From contig NZ_CP089312.1 of NCBI RefSeq assembly GCF_021545335.1, positions 6,262,001 to 6,326,000 of the forward strand: 64,000 nt of DNA. Reading direction: 5' to 3'. This DNA is from Streptomyces sp. GQFP. GTDB lineage: Bacteria > Actinomycetota > Actinomycetes > Streptomycetales > Streptomycetaceae. The notes under the pieces are model-generated. The model did no database searches, had not been told where the DNA came from, and was given only the letters and a program-made list of their open reading frames with translations. Below are positions 1 to 7,394 of this stretch, piece by piece. Numbering within the stretch: position 1 is the first letter of the stretch; every line of letters starts with the position of its first letter. A program made the translations under genes and the position numbers.

Positions 1-176
1 ATGATGATGAGTCCCGACGGGCCGGCCGTGGCAATGGCGATGACGAACGCCAGTAGCGAGGCGATCGTCTTGCCGGACCGGACCGACCCATGCCAGAGGT
101 TGATACGGGCCGTGGCCTGCCCGATGGACGTGAGCTGTTTGCGGGACAGGGGCAGGCGGTCGAGGTCGAGCAACAC
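1..176 (-). CDS. Phage terminase large subunit, N-terminal part (runs off the window)
   Basis: From a GTG at 176 reading left, 58 codons are visible. They encode the start of a terminase large subunit, the ATPase and nuclease that packages phage DNA into proheads. The Walker A motif GSVRSGKT is at residues 30-37, preceded by INLWH, the usual layout of PBSX/Terminase_6-type proteins, and a hydrophobic strand follows. The start sits 4 bases after the stop of the small-subunit gene and has the leader GGGGGTGAGCC before GTG. The remainder, including Walker B and the nuclease domain, is outside the window, so completeness cannot be judged. The family assignment rests on the P-loop context and the neighbour. 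Confidence 0.8.
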   Translation of the reverse strand, partial: MLLDLDRLPLSRKQLTSIGQATARINLWHGSVRSGKTIASLLAFVIAIATAGPSGLII

Positions 177-179
177 GGC

Positions 180-704
180 TCACCCCCCGTCCGCGGCCTC
201 CCCGGGGTCCGGGTCGCCGGCGGCCTGCGTCAGTGCGTCGCCGAGGGCGCCCAACATCGAACGCACCTGCTCGGATCCCTCGCCGCCCTCAACAGGGGCG
301 AGGCGTAGGGACTGCTGAATGGCGGTCGCGGTGGCGCCGATGATCTGGCGCTGGTCGGCGAAACGGGGTTGGTCGAGGTGGACCTGTTGCCACTTCCCGT
401 CCTTGCCGGCGAACTCCCCGTAGACGGTTGGTTGCCAGAGCTGCGCGCGTAGCCGCTCGGCGTCGTTGTGCAGCGCGAGGGCGAGGGCGGCGCGGCGGTC
501 GGCGAGGTCTGCCGTGCGTACGGCGGTGGCGGCGGCCACCTCGGCGGCGCGGTCGAACGTGAGGGGCGGCTCGAACGCGGCGGCGATCTTCGAAACGGTC
601 GAGGGGCTGCGCTTGATGGCGCGGGCGATGTCGTTGCGGGACTTGCCCGCGGCGTGCAGCTCGCGCACGCGGCGGCGGTCGTCGTCGTCGATGGGGCGGC
701 CCAC
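180..704 (-). CDS. Phage terminase small subunit-like HTH protein
   Basis: This 174-residue protein starts with a helix-turn-helix (GRPIDDDDRRRVRELHAAG, then SRNDIARAIKRSPSTVSKIA, about residues 2-41). A mainly helical, Ala/Arg-rich middle and a Gly/Asp-rich C-terminus follow. The position directly upstream of the large terminase gene, plus an N-terminal HTH and helical core, is what small terminase subunits look like; these bind packaging sites and hand DNA to the large subunit. The start is the GTG at 704 behind GAGGGGGTGAGCC, nearly the same leader as the next gene. It is only 4 bases from the terminase start, so the two are probably translated together. A generic phage HTH regulator is the alternative. 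Confidence 0.7.
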   Translation of the reverse strand: MGRPIDDDDRRRVRELHAAGKSRNDIARAIKRSPSTVSKIAAAFEPPLTFDRAAEVAAATAVRTADLADRRAALALALHNDAERLRAQLWQPTVYGEFAGKDGKWQQVHLDQPRFADQRQIIGATATAIQQSLRLAPVEGGEGSEQVRSMLGALGDALTQAAGDPDPGEAADGG

Positions 705-727
705 GGCTCACCCCCTCGGGCATGGGA

Positions 728-762
728 ACGCCCCCACCGCTACGGGGGCGCGGTGGGGGCGT
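728..762 (-). terminator. Strong hairpin between lipoprotein gene and terminase genes
   Basis: A perfect 13-bp stem (ACGCCCCCACCGC at 728-740 with its complement at 750-762) encloses a 9-base loop. It lies directly after the lipoprotein stop at 778 and before the small terminase start at 704, so it likely ends the lipoprotein transcript and separates it from the packaging genes. Confidence 0.75.
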
Positions 763-777
763 GGTCCGGTGGTGCTC

Positions 778-1176
778 CTACTTGGCGGGGCAGGTACGGC
801 CTTCCTGCGCCTCGTATTCGGTCTTCCCGTCGTCGAGGCCGGTCGAGGCGGCGCCGATGTTGCCGACAGCCTTACGGCCGTTGGCCAACCGATTGTCCAC
901 GCTGGCCGTGCCGCCGGTCGCACAGTTGATCTCCACGAAGTAACCAGCGTCCTCGTGGAGCTTGCCGGCCACGTCGTCAAACACGGCGCGCAGTCCCTTG
1001 GTCGTCTTCACCTCGACCGTGACCGTGCGCTGATTCCCGCTGGTGTCCTGCTTGGTGATCTCGTACGCGGGTACGTCGGCGGCCTTGTCGCTGCTGCTGT
1101 CATCGCCACTGCTGCAAGCGGTGAGCGCTGCGAGGGCGGCGAGTAGGACGGCGGCGGCGGTGCTGCGGTGCTTCAC
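778..1176 (-). CDS. Prophage-encoded small lipoprotein
   Basis: The 132-residue product begins VKHRS and a hydrophobic stretch ending in the lipobox LTAC, with the lipidated Cys at residue 21 followed by SSGDDSSSDK. It is therefore exported and anchored to the outer face of the membrane. The mature part is about 110 residues with two cysteines (FVEINCATGG and EGRTCPAK) that could form a disulfide. The GTG start at 1176 is preceded by GGGGGAACCAC. I recognise no family. The gene is boxed by hairpins on both sides (728-762 and 1251-1285), an arrangement typical of prophage 'moron' genes expressed from the lysogen. Phage lipoproteins are known in other systems to block superinfection; that role here is inference. 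Confidence 0.75.
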   Translation of the reverse strand: MKHRSTAAAVLLAALAALTACSSGDDSSSDKAADVPAYEITKQDTSGNQRTVTVEVKTTKGLRAVFDDVAGKLHEDAGYFVEINCATGGTASVDNRLANGRKAVGNIGAASTGLDDGKTEYEAQEGRTCPAK

Positions 1177-1250
1177 GTGGTTCCCCCCACGGGTGCGGAT
1201 GATTCCTGTGTGTGACGCGTGAGGGGGGTGTGAAGGTTGCAGTGTGCATG

Positions 1251-1285
1251 CGAACGCCCCACCGCGGCGGACGGTGGGGCGTTCG
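1251..1285 (-). terminator. Hairpin upstream of the lipoprotein gene
   Basis: A perfect 14-bp stem (CGAACGCCCCACCG at 1251-1264, complement at 1272-1285) with a 7-base loop. It follows the HTH gene ending at 1398 and precedes the lipoprotein start at 1176, so it should isolate the lipoprotein gene from leftward read-through. Confidence 0.7.
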
Positions 1286-1397
1286 GCTGCATGCGTGCTG
1301 CCAGTATCCGGGCACGCCGGGGACGGCCCCAACTCTAGGTCACAGATCGATAACGGCGCAACTCGCACGCGCGGGCCGGCGCGCGTCCGGTCGCGCG

Positions 1398-1802
1398 CTA
1401 CGCCTCCTCCTCGGCGCGGCGCTCCATCGCCGCGCTCCACGCGGCGCGTGTCCGGTCGGCGTAGGCGCGGACGATGCGATCCAAGGGCGCGGGAAGTGCG
1501 CCGGTGCGCCGGTCCACCAACACGTTCAGGTCCTGGATGAGCCGCGGGTCGAGTTCCTTGATGAGCGACGGGCGCCGTGGCGCGGGTGATGCGCCGCTGG
1601 TCGGGGCAGGTGGCGCGGCTTGCGGCGCGGTCTGTGGTGCTGCGGCCGGCGCCGGCGCTTCGAGATCGCGCGCCACGGTGCGGTGATGGATACCGAGGCG
1701 GCGCGCTATCTCGCGGTTAGACAGGCTGTCGGCGGCGAGGCGGCGCACGGTGGCGCGGCGCTCGGCGAGGTCGAGGGCGCCGGTAGTCTCTGTGGTGGCC
1801 AT
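1398..1802 (-). CDS. Phage helix-turn-helix protein
   Basis: A 134-residue basic protein with an N-terminal HTH of the resolvase/LuxR-like kind (ERRATVRRLAADSLS, then NREIARRLGIHHRTVARDL, about residues 14-47). A Pro/Ala-rich linker and a helical C-terminus ending in RRAEEEA follow. The ATG at 1802 is chosen over an ATG five codons upstream because GGGAG lies 8 bases before it in the leader GGGAGCAACCCCC, which recurs before other genes of this prophage. A DNA-binding role, perhaps in late-gene control or packaging, is inference. Confidence 0.65.
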   Translation of the reverse strand: MATTETTGALDLAERRATVRRLAADSLSNREIARRLGIHHRTVARDLEAPAPAAAPQTAPQAAPPAPTSGASPAPRRPSLIKELDPRLIQDLNVLVDRRTGALPAPLDRIVRAYADRTRAAWSAAMERRAEEEA

Positions 1803-1906
1803 GGGGGTTGCTCCCATCGGTTAGTCGGCCCGCCCGGTGGTGACGTCACCGTGTGCGGGCCGCACCTGTGTGCGGGTTGGTGGTTGTCGCTGCGAGTGCT
1901 GAGCTG

Positions 1907-2284
1907 TTACTCGCCGACTGGCGGTGCCTCGCCGGTCACTTCGCCTGACTGCTCACGCAACTTTCGATAGACGTATGACGGGGAGACGCCAACGATTCCG
2001 GCGATGCTCTCGGCGCCGTAGCGGCCGGTTGCGTTGGCCTCGGCGAAGAGTGCCGGCAACTCGTGCTCAAAGGCTTTCCACGCGCGGCGCTTGCGCCCTG
2101 CCTCATTGAGCCGTTCGCGAATCGTGGGGGAGGCCGGTTGTTGGGGGGCGCACTGCTGCATGTAGTCGTCCAATACAGCGACGAATTGCCGCAGCATGTC
2201 GGCGCCGATGCCGGGCGGGGCCTTCTCCAGATCCGCGGCGAGGTCTGCGCGTAGCTCTGCGACGGTTGGCGCGTGAGGGCTCAT
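1907..2284 (-). CDS. Small phage protein with C-terminal HTH
   Basis: A 125-residue protein, MSPHAPTVAELRADLAADL..., with an acidic helical N-terminus. The C-terminal helix-turn-helix runs from ATGRYGAESIAGIVG through SPSYVYRKLREQ (about residues 86-115). The ATG at 2284 has AGGAA 8-9 bases upstream. The layout, with an oligomerising N-terminus and a DNA-binding C-terminus, suggests a small regulator. I do not recognise a named family. It is bracketed by a hairpin upstream (2308-2333) and about 100 bases without a gene downstream. Confidence 0.6.
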   Translation of the reverse strand: MSPHAPTVAELRADLAADLEKAPPGIGADMLRQFVAVLDDYMQQCAPQQPASPTIRERLNEAGRKRRAWKAFEHELPALFAEANATGRYGAESIAGIVGVSPSYVYRKLREQSGEVTGEAPPVGE

Positions 2285-2307
2285 CTTCGGTGTTCCTGTT
2301 CGGGCGG

Positions 2308-2333
2308 GGCCCGCCCTCGGGCGAGGGCGGGCC
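2308..2333 (-). terminator. Short GC hairpin after the 492-residue protein gene
   Basis: An 11-bp perfect stem GGCCCGCCCTC / GAGGGCGGGCC with a 4-base loop. It lies between the stop at 2343 and the next start at 2284 on the same strand, in the position of an intrinsic terminator or attenuator. Confidence 0.6.
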
Positions 2334-2342
2334 AGTGGGTGA

Positions 2343-3821
2343 TCAGTTCGTTGGGCGGTGGGCAAAGACGCACTGCGAGGACTTGAGCATCTTCTCGACC
2401 GTCCAGCCGCGGCGGGTGAGGGTATGGGCGAGGCAATCGAGGGCGGCCCCGTCGATGGGGGTGTCACGGCGGATGATGCGCCCGCCCTCAAGCCAGTAGA
2501 CGGCGACGCGGGCGCCCCCTCGGGGCTCGACCAGATAGCCGCGTACGTCCTGCTCGGCGTCGGTGGGGTCGCTCACGTCGTGGTGGTCGGTCATGCGGGC
2601 GGCGGCGAGGCTGGCGAGGGCGGCACGCGCGGCGATCACGTTCGGGTGCCCGGCGTCCGCGGGCATGCTGCCCTCGGCCGTGCCGGCGTGCCCGACGATG
2701 ACGCCCTCGATGACGCGGCGGGCGGGCAACTCCTCGCCCTGCTCGGGCGTGGCCTCGGCGGCGCGGCGGGCGTCGATACGGGCCTGTACGGCGGGCGGCA
2801 CGGGGGCGCCGTGGGCGATGTGGTCGGCGGCCTGTCGCTCGTCCATCTTGGCGCGGTACGCCTCGCGGTCGGCGGCGGCCTTGGCGCGGATGCGGGCGAG
2901 GCCGGCCGGCTCCGGGGTCATGCGCACGGTGACGGCCTCGCGGGCGGGCTGCTCGTCCTCGACGAACAGGGCGCCCTGTTCCGCGGCCGGCTCGACGTCG
3001 AACAGGGTGGTGCCGGCCGGCTGCTCGCCGATCCACTCGCCCCGCCACGTGCCGGCGGTGGCCTCGGCCTCGGTCACCTCGGCGACGGCCTGCCGTGCCT
3101 CGACGTCCTCGACGGCCGGCTCGACGTGGCTCGGGTGGATGGTCGATTCCGTGCCGTGGTCCCACTTGATGGTCACGTTGTCGCGGGTGGTGGTCTGCGT
3201 GTTGAGGTGGAATACGGGCACGTTGACGGCGGTCACAGTGCCGGTGCGGTTGCCCTGCTGAACGCGGGCGCCTTCCGCGTAGGGGGCCGGCTCGGTCTCC
3301 TCGCCGGCGAGGGGGAAACCGTAGCTGCGGGCGGCCTGCTCGGCGGCCTCGGCGCTCGCCGCGTACGCGCCATCTTCGATCTCGCGGGCCGGCGCGGTGA
3401 GGGTGTGAAGGTGGCCGTTTTCCTTGGTGATGGCGGCGGGGTAGGCGCTGACCAGGATGCCGACAACCTGCTCGGAGAAGACGACCAGCACGTCACCATC
3501 TCGGATGTCGTAGCGGGTCTGCGTGTGGTTGTAGGCGGTCTCGGTGCTGGTGAAGTGATGCGTCATGCGGGCAGGGGAGTTGCCGGCGCGCTTGATCCAC
3601 AGACGGGCGGCGTCGCGCTGGGCGCGGTTGCGCTTCGTGTCGAGGATGGCCTCGGCGTACCGGCTGATGACGTGCAGGACGCGCGGGCTGGTCGGCTCGA
3701 TGACCAGGGTTCGGCCGCGACCGCGGCGGGCGGCGTCGAGGGCGGCGGCGGTCTCGTCGTCGCCGATGAACTGGTCGGTGAGGTAGTCGGCGAGGGCGCC
3801 GGGGATGGTGACTGCGCTCAT
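2343..3821 (-). CDS. Large phage protein of unknown function
   Basis: This 492-residue protein starts at the ATG at 3821, behind the recurring leader GGGAGCAACCCCC. The N-terminal ~60 residues are helical (MSAVTIPGALADYLTDQFIG). A middle region of mixed composition (about residues 90-235) includes a KOW/SH3-like stretch, GARVQQGNRTGTVTAVN, close to an acidic WDHGTESTIHPSHVEP segment. An Arg/Glu-rich helical segment follows (about 290-360). The conserved-looking C-terminus reads VAVYWLEGGRIIRRD... then CLAHTLTRRGWTVEKM. Nothing identifies an enzyme. Its position among early genes suggests DNA metabolism or host interaction, but that is inference. Confidence 0.55.
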   Translation of the reverse strand: MSAVTIPGALADYLTDQFIGDDETAAALDAARRGRGRTLVIEPTSPRVLHVISRYAEAILDTKRNRAQRDAARLWIKRAGNSPARMTHHFTSTETAYNHTQTRYDIRDGDVLVVFSEQVVGILVSAYPAAITKENGHLHTLTAPAREIEDGAYAASAEAAEQAARSYGFPLAGEETEPAPYAEGARVQQGNRTGTVTAVNVPVFHLNTQTTTRDNVTIKWDHGTESTIHPSHVEPAVEDVEARQAVAEVTEAEATAGTWRGEWIGEQPAGTTLFDVEPAAEQGALFVEDEQPAREAVTVRMTPEPAGLARIRAKAAADREAYRAKMDERQAADHIAHGAPVPPAVQARIDARRAAEATPEQGEELPARRVIEGVIVGHAGTAEGSMPADAGHPNVIAARAALASLAAARMTDHHDVSDPTDAEQDVRGYLVEPRGGARVAVYWLEGGRIIRRDTPIDGAALDCLAHTLTRRGWTVEKMLKSSQCVFAHRPTN

Positions 3822-3990
3822 TGGGGGTTGCTCCCTTGGGCTCGTCGGTCTGTGGTCCGCCGGGTGACGTCCGGCGGGAACGCCACTGTATCCAGTTCAG
3901 AACTCAGTTCACAACCCGGTTCAGGACTTTGTTCAGAGATGTTGTGTGGTGCGGGGGCCGACTCAACTCCCATACGGCCCCCGTGAGTTG

Positions 3991-4821
3991 CTACGCCTGC
4001 TCCTCGGCCCGTTTGCGTGCGGCCATCACGCCGGCCCACAGATCGACCAACTCGGCGCCCTGCCACACGCGGCGCCGGCGGTCGAGGACGGCCGGGGCTG
4101 GGCACTGCTCGCCGCGGGGGCAGAACACGGCCGGGACGTCGCCGGCCTGCGTGACGCCGGTGAGCGGCCCGCCGCACCATGGGCACGGGTAGTCGAGCGT
4201 CGTCGACCTGCTGTCGCGGTTCAGGGCGCGCTCGACGGTCCGGCGCGCGCGGGCGGCCACGCCGGCGACGTGCTCGGCGAGCAGGGCAGGGATGGGCCGG
4301 AACAGGTCGCCGGCCGGCTCGTCGAGGGCCCGACCCTCCAGCCACACGGCGGCCCAATGCAGCCCGTACGCGCGGGATCCGGCCGAGGCGGCGGCGGCCG
4401 GGCCTATGTCGCGGGACGTGGGCAGGCGCCACCGTGCGAGGTTGTCGCGGTCGTACTCGTCGATGGCGGGGCGCTGTACCTGCTCGGCCACGGCGTCGGC
4501 GAGGTCGAACAGGTCGCGCTCGACGGACAGAGCCGCGTCGAGGGCGGTGAGGTTGAGCGGGGCGGGGTGCTCGCGCAGCATCAACGGCACGCGGCCGATG
4601 GTCGGTTCGGCGGGCATCGGGTCGTCGGCGGCCTGCGTGGCGGCGAGCTGGTCGAGGAACCCGGCGCACTCGCGCGGCGGCCATTCGGCGGCCGGGGGCT
4701 GCTCGATGGCGGCGAGCAGGTCGCCCCACTGCTCGCGTACGGCGGCGAGGTTGACGGCGGCGCGGCGGCCGGCGGGCGGTGTGCTCGGGGTCGTGGGCGC
4801 GGTGTACGTCGGGGTGCTCAT
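3991..4821 (-). CDS. Phage protein with C-terminal zinc ribbon, unknown function
   Basis: A 276-residue protein beginning MSTPTYTAPTTPSTPP, largely helical. A C-terminal zinc-binding knuckle CPWCGG...CPRGEQCPAP sits at about residues 216-248. The start overlaps the stop of the upstream gene by 4 bases (ATGA at 4818-4821), and GGAGCAGCCCCG precedes it. The zinc ribbon suggests nucleic-acid binding. No family is recognised. The 169 bases after the stop hold no gene before the next start at 3821. Confidence 0.55.
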   Translation of the reverse strand: MSTPTYTAPTTPSTPPAGRRAAVNLAAVREQWGDLLAAIEQPPAAEWPPRECAGFLDQLAATQAADDPMPAEPTIGRVPLMLREHPAPLNLTALDAALSVERDLFDLADAVAEQVQRPAIDEYDRDNLARWRLPTSRDIGPAAAASAGSRAYGLHWAAVWLEGRALDEPAGDLFRPIPALLAEHVAGVAARARRTVERALNRDSRSTTLDYPCPWCGGPLTGVTQAGDVPAVFCPRGEQCPAPAVLDRRRRVWQGAELVDLWAGVMAARKRAEEQA

Positions 4822-5648
4822 CGGGGCTGCTCCGTGGTGGTGGCGAACTGGGCTGCGGGGATGCCCGCGGCGGCGTACCGGCGCACGCGGCGGGTGGCTT
4901 CGGTGGCGGTGATGCCGGCGGCGCGGGTCTGCTGTCCGGCGATGACGTCGGGCAACTCGGCGGCCATGGCGGCGCGGTCGGCGCGGCGGTCGCGGCGCGC
5001 GGCGAGCCATGCGGTGCGGTACCGGTCGGCCTTGTGGTCGGCGTCGAGGGCGTGCCGCTTCCATCCGTCGCCGCGGCGGCGCTCGGTGGCGAGGGCGATT
5101 GCGTGCTCTCGGGCCTGCTCGTCGAGCAGGGCGCGCGGACTGTCGGCGGCCTTGGCGAACGCGGTGTGTATGGCGACCTGCTCGGGTGAAAGGCCGTCGT
5201 ACGCGGCGACGGCGGCGAGGGCGTCGCCGAGGCTGGGCGCGGTCCGTACGCGGTTGAGCGTGGCCTCGGCGGTGTTGAGGTCGCTGCGGTACTTCCGGGC
5301 GTTCTCTCGCCACGTGCGGAGCGCGGTCGCCTCGGTCTGCTGGCGCTGCTCCTCGACGGCCCGATACATCCTGAGCTGTTCCTCGGCGTCGACGGCCCGC
5401 TGTTCCATCTCGCGTATCGCGTCGTCGGCGGCCTCGCGGTTCTTGGCGAGGGCGCGGGTGGTCTCGCCGAGGCTCTTGCGCGTGGCGTCGCCGAGGCGCT
5501 GCTCGGTGCGCGCGTGCTCGGCGAGTAGGGCGGCCTCGGCTGGCGTGAGGACTCCGCGGAGCATGCGACCGAGCAGGACGTCGACCGTGGCGCGGCGGTC
5601 GCGGCGGTCGTGGTGGGACGGCTTGGGTGCGCGCTGGCGCTGGGTCAC
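4818..5648 (-). CDS. Coiled-coil phage protein, unknown function
   Basis: A 276-residue, highly charged, almost entirely helical protein. A long coiled coil (about residues 45-115: LTPAEAALLAEHARTEQ, AREAADDAIREMEQRAVDA and following) leads into a helical C-terminal domain containing GDALAAVAAYDGLSPEQV. The GTG at 5648 is chosen because AGGAG lies 8 bases upstream and because it overlaps the previous stop as GTGA. A frame opening further upstream has poor composition and no ribosome site. It belongs to a translationally coupled chain running from 6137 to 3991. Function unknown; such proteins can be scaffolds or recombination accessories, which is a guess. Confidence 0.55.
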   Translation of the reverse strand: MTQRQRAPKPSHHDRRDRRATVDVLLGRMLRGVLTPAEAALLAEHARTEQRLGDATRKSLGETTRALAKNREAADDAIREMEQRAVDAEEQLRMYRAVEEQRQQTEATALRTWRENARKYRSDLNTAEATLNRVRTAPSLGDALAAVAAYDGLSPEQVAIHTAFAKAADSPRALLDEQAREHAIALATERRRGDGWKRHALDADHKADRYRTAWLAARRDRRADRAAMAAELPDVIAGQQTRAAGITATEATRRVRRYAAAGIPAAQFATTTEQPR

Positions 5649-5830
5649 GGGGTGAACTCCTGCTCGGGGAAAGCGAGTTGGTCGAGGGTGGGCTGTCGGG
5701 TGCCGCGGGTGAGGGCGAGGACTACGCCGGCATGTGCGGCCTCGGCGGCGCGGTCGCGACGGCGACAGACAGGGCCGAGGCGGTCGGCGGCGGGCCGGCG
5801 TAGGGGCCGGCCACATCGCCGGCACGTCAC
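5645..5830 (-). CDS. DUF6011-like small zinc-ribbon protein
   Basis: A 61-residue protein. The first half is a zinc ribbon of the DUF6011 type, TCRRCGRPLRRPAADRLGPVC, in which CxxCGRxL and GPxC are the hallmark elements. A short tail, TRQPTLDQLAFPEQEF, follows. The GTG at 5830 overlaps the preceding stop as GTGA and puts the zinc motif at residue 3. A TTG 42 bases upstream would run through the neighbouring gene and is less likely. DUF6011 proteins are common in actinophages and their function is not established. Confidence 0.65.
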   Translation of the reverse strand: MTCRRCGRPLRRPAADRLGPVCRRRDRAAEAAHAGVVLALTRGTRQPTLDQLAFPEQEFTP

Positions 5831-5928
5831 CGGTGCGCTTGGGATCCGCACTTGCGCCGGCACGTCCAGCAAAAATCCGGGTCGCGCTGCTCCTCCTCGG
5901 TGGCGGCGAGGTGCGCGGTGGGCTTCAC
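5827..5928 (-). CDS. 33-residue zinc-knuckle micro-protein
   Basis: A very small gene read GTG (5928) to TGA (5827): VKPTAHLAATEEEQR then DPDFCWTCRRKCGSQAHR. It has a CxxC...C cluster like its neighbour. It fits exactly between two coupled genes: its GTG overlaps the stop of the membrane-protein gene and its TGA overlaps the DUF6011 start. A GAGG ribosome site lies 8 bases upstream. This fit, plus the cysteine pattern, supports expression despite the size. Function unknown; possibly nucleic-acid or metal binding. Confidence 0.55.
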   Translation of the reverse strand: MKPTAHLAATEEEQRDPDFCWTCRRKCGSQAHR

Positions 5929-6137
5929 GGGTGGTTCCTCCGTCTGCGGCGGTCGTGGTTGCGGGCGAGCCGCAACAGGTCGCGGTCGTCCTGTGCGCGG
6001 CGGCGCTCGCCGCGGTCGAGGCGGTCGCGGTCGGCGAGGGGGCCGGGGTCGCGGTGGCAGGCGAGCAGGGCGAACGGCATGCCGGACGCGATGACGCCGG
6101 CGAGGGTGGCGAGGACGGTCCCGGTGGTGCCGCTCAC
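5925..6137 (-). CDS. Small phage membrane protein
   Basis: A 70-residue protein beginning VSGTTGTVLATLAGVIASG, an N-terminal transmembrane helix of about 22 residues. A strongly basic tail (HRDPGPLADRDRLDRGE...NHDRRRRRNHP) should stay in the cytoplasm. The GTG at 6137 overlaps the upstream stop as GTGA. Its own stop overlaps the next start. No family is recognised. It could be a membrane-active early protein, but there is no direct evidence. Confidence 0.55.
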   Translation of the reverse strand: MSGTTGTVLATLAGVIASGMPFALLACHRDPGPLADRDRLDRGERRRAQDDRDLLRLARNHDRRRRRNHP

Positions 6138-6670
6138 TGCTGCGCCTCGGCCGGGTCGAGGTCGACGGCGTGCGCGTCGAGGGCCTTGCGGATGCTGTCC
6201 ATGCCGGTGAGCAGGGCGCGGGTTCCGCGGTTCACGCCCCATCGCTCGCGGGTCTCCTCGTGCCGGGCACGGGCGAGGCGGGCGCACTCGCGGGTGTGGG
6301 CGGCGAGCAGGGTGCGGGCAGTGGCGTACGCGGCATCGGCGGTGCGCGGCTGGGGGTCGAGCAGGGCGGCGGCGAGGGCGTGCAGCGTGGGCGAGGTGCT
6401 GCTCGCGTGGAACTCGATGGTCAGGCGCGTCTCTTCGACGGCGCGGCGGCCGTTCGGCCCGACGGTGGCAATGGCGCGGGTGAAGGCTTCGGCGGCGCCA
6501 GCCGAGGCGGCGAGCAGGGCTGCCGAGGGCGACACGGGGTGATCGGGGCACGGGGCGCCGCTGGCGAGGGCACGACCACAACGGCCGTGCTGCGCCTCGG
6601 GGGTGAGCGGGGCGCGGTGCTGGTCGAGGTCGACAACCTCGGCGCTCTGGGAGTCGGCGGGCTCGGGCAT
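6134..6670 (-). CDS. Phage early protein of unknown function
   Basis: A 178-residue, mainly helical protein (MPEPADSQSAEVVDLDQHR...). It has one short Cys pair (GRCGRALASGAPCPDHP, about residues 30-46) that may bind zinc, then a helical Ala/Arg-rich body. The ATG at 6670 is used because GAGGAA lies 8-9 bases before it. The same frame stays open to an ATG at 6808 with GC-rich third positions but no ribosome site, so a 46-residue extension cannot be excluded. It heads the coupled chain of small genes down to 3991. Confidence 0.5.
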   Translation of the reverse strand: MPEPADSQSAEVVDLDQHRAPLTPEAQHGRCGRALASGAPCPDHPVSPSAALLAASAGAAEAFTRAIATVGPNGRRAVEETRLTIEFHASSTSPTLHALAAALLDPQPRTADAAYATARTLLAAHTRECARLARARHEETRERWGVNRGTRALLTGMDSIRKALDAHAVDLDPAEAQQ

Positions 6671-6869
6671 GGACGGTTCCTCATCAGTCGGTTGTCGGTG
6701 TTCGCGGTGGCCCGGAAGTGCAGGGATAAATGCGGGCGTCGCGGCGTTGGCGGTGAACCACTGCACGTTCGTGTGCGGCACGTCGGTGAACACGGGCGCC
6801 ATGAACACGACCGGTCGGCCCGCGCGCGCGGGGCGGCCGGCGACCGGTCGCGGGCGCGCGCGGGATCGG

Positions 6870-7394
6870 TCAAAACGGGGGCTCGTCGGCGTAGCGGCCG
6901 GCGGGGGCGCTTGTCTGCCAGGGGTCGCCCTGGGGCTGCTGCTGGCCGTATCCGCCCTGGGGTGCCTGCTGCTGGGCGTAGCCGCTCTGTGCCTGCTGGC
7001 CGTAGCCGTTCGCGGTGGTGCTCGGGCGGCCGTTGGCCTTGGTGACGGTGGCGGTGGCGCTCTTGAGGCTCGGGGCCACCTCGTCGGCCTGGATCTCGTA
7101 GGACGAACGCTTGGCGCCTTCCTTGTCCTCGTACGTGCGTTGTCCGAGGCGACCGACCACGATCACGCGCATGCCGCGGGTGATGGACTCGGCGACGTGC
7201 TCGGCCTGCTGGCGCCACACGGCCACGGACAGGAACAGGCTGTCGCCGTCCTTCCATTCGTTGGTCTGGCGGTCGAACGTGCGCGGGGTCGAGGCAATGC
7301 GGAAGTTGGCGACGGCGGCGCCGGACGGGGTGAATCGCAACTCGGGATCGTTCACGACGTTCCCGATGACGGTGACGGTGGTTTCTCCAGCCAT
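6870..7394 (-). CDS. ssb: Single-stranded DNA-binding protein
   Basis: A 174-residue phage SSB. The N-terminal OB-fold (about residues 1-110) carries the expected sequence pattern: TVTVIGNVVNDPELRFTPSG, then FRIASTPRTFD, then FLSVAVWRQQAEHVAESI and VIVVGRLGQRTYEDKEG. A Gln/Gly-rich linker (about 122-160) and the acidic tip ADEPPF follow; the tip recruits partner proteins in bacterial SSBs. It coats single strands in phage replication and should work with the RecT protein encoded upstream. The ATG at 7394 overlaps the stop of the HNH gene by one base, so both are on the transcript starting near the operator at 7962. Confidence 0.93.
   Translation of the reverse strand: MAGETTVTVIGNVVNDPELRFTPSGAAVANFRIASTPRTFDRQTNEWKDGDSLFLSVAVWRQQAEHVAESITRGMRVIVVGRLGQRTYEDKEGAKRSSYEIQADEVAPSLKSATATVTKANGRPSTTANGYGQQAQSGYAQQQAPQGGYGQQQPQGDPWQTSAPAGRYADEPPF

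Noticed and set aside
2358..3986. A 542-codon open frame on the plus strand
   Set aside because: Antisense to the 492-residue phage protein; Gly/Ala/Leu/Val-heavy composition, no ribosome site and no domain. The same applies to other long antisense frames across the window.
6671..6808. Upstream start for the gene at 6134-6670
   Set aside because: The frame is open with GC-rich third positions but lacks a ribosome site; GAGGAA precedes the ATG at 6670. Kept as an alternative only.
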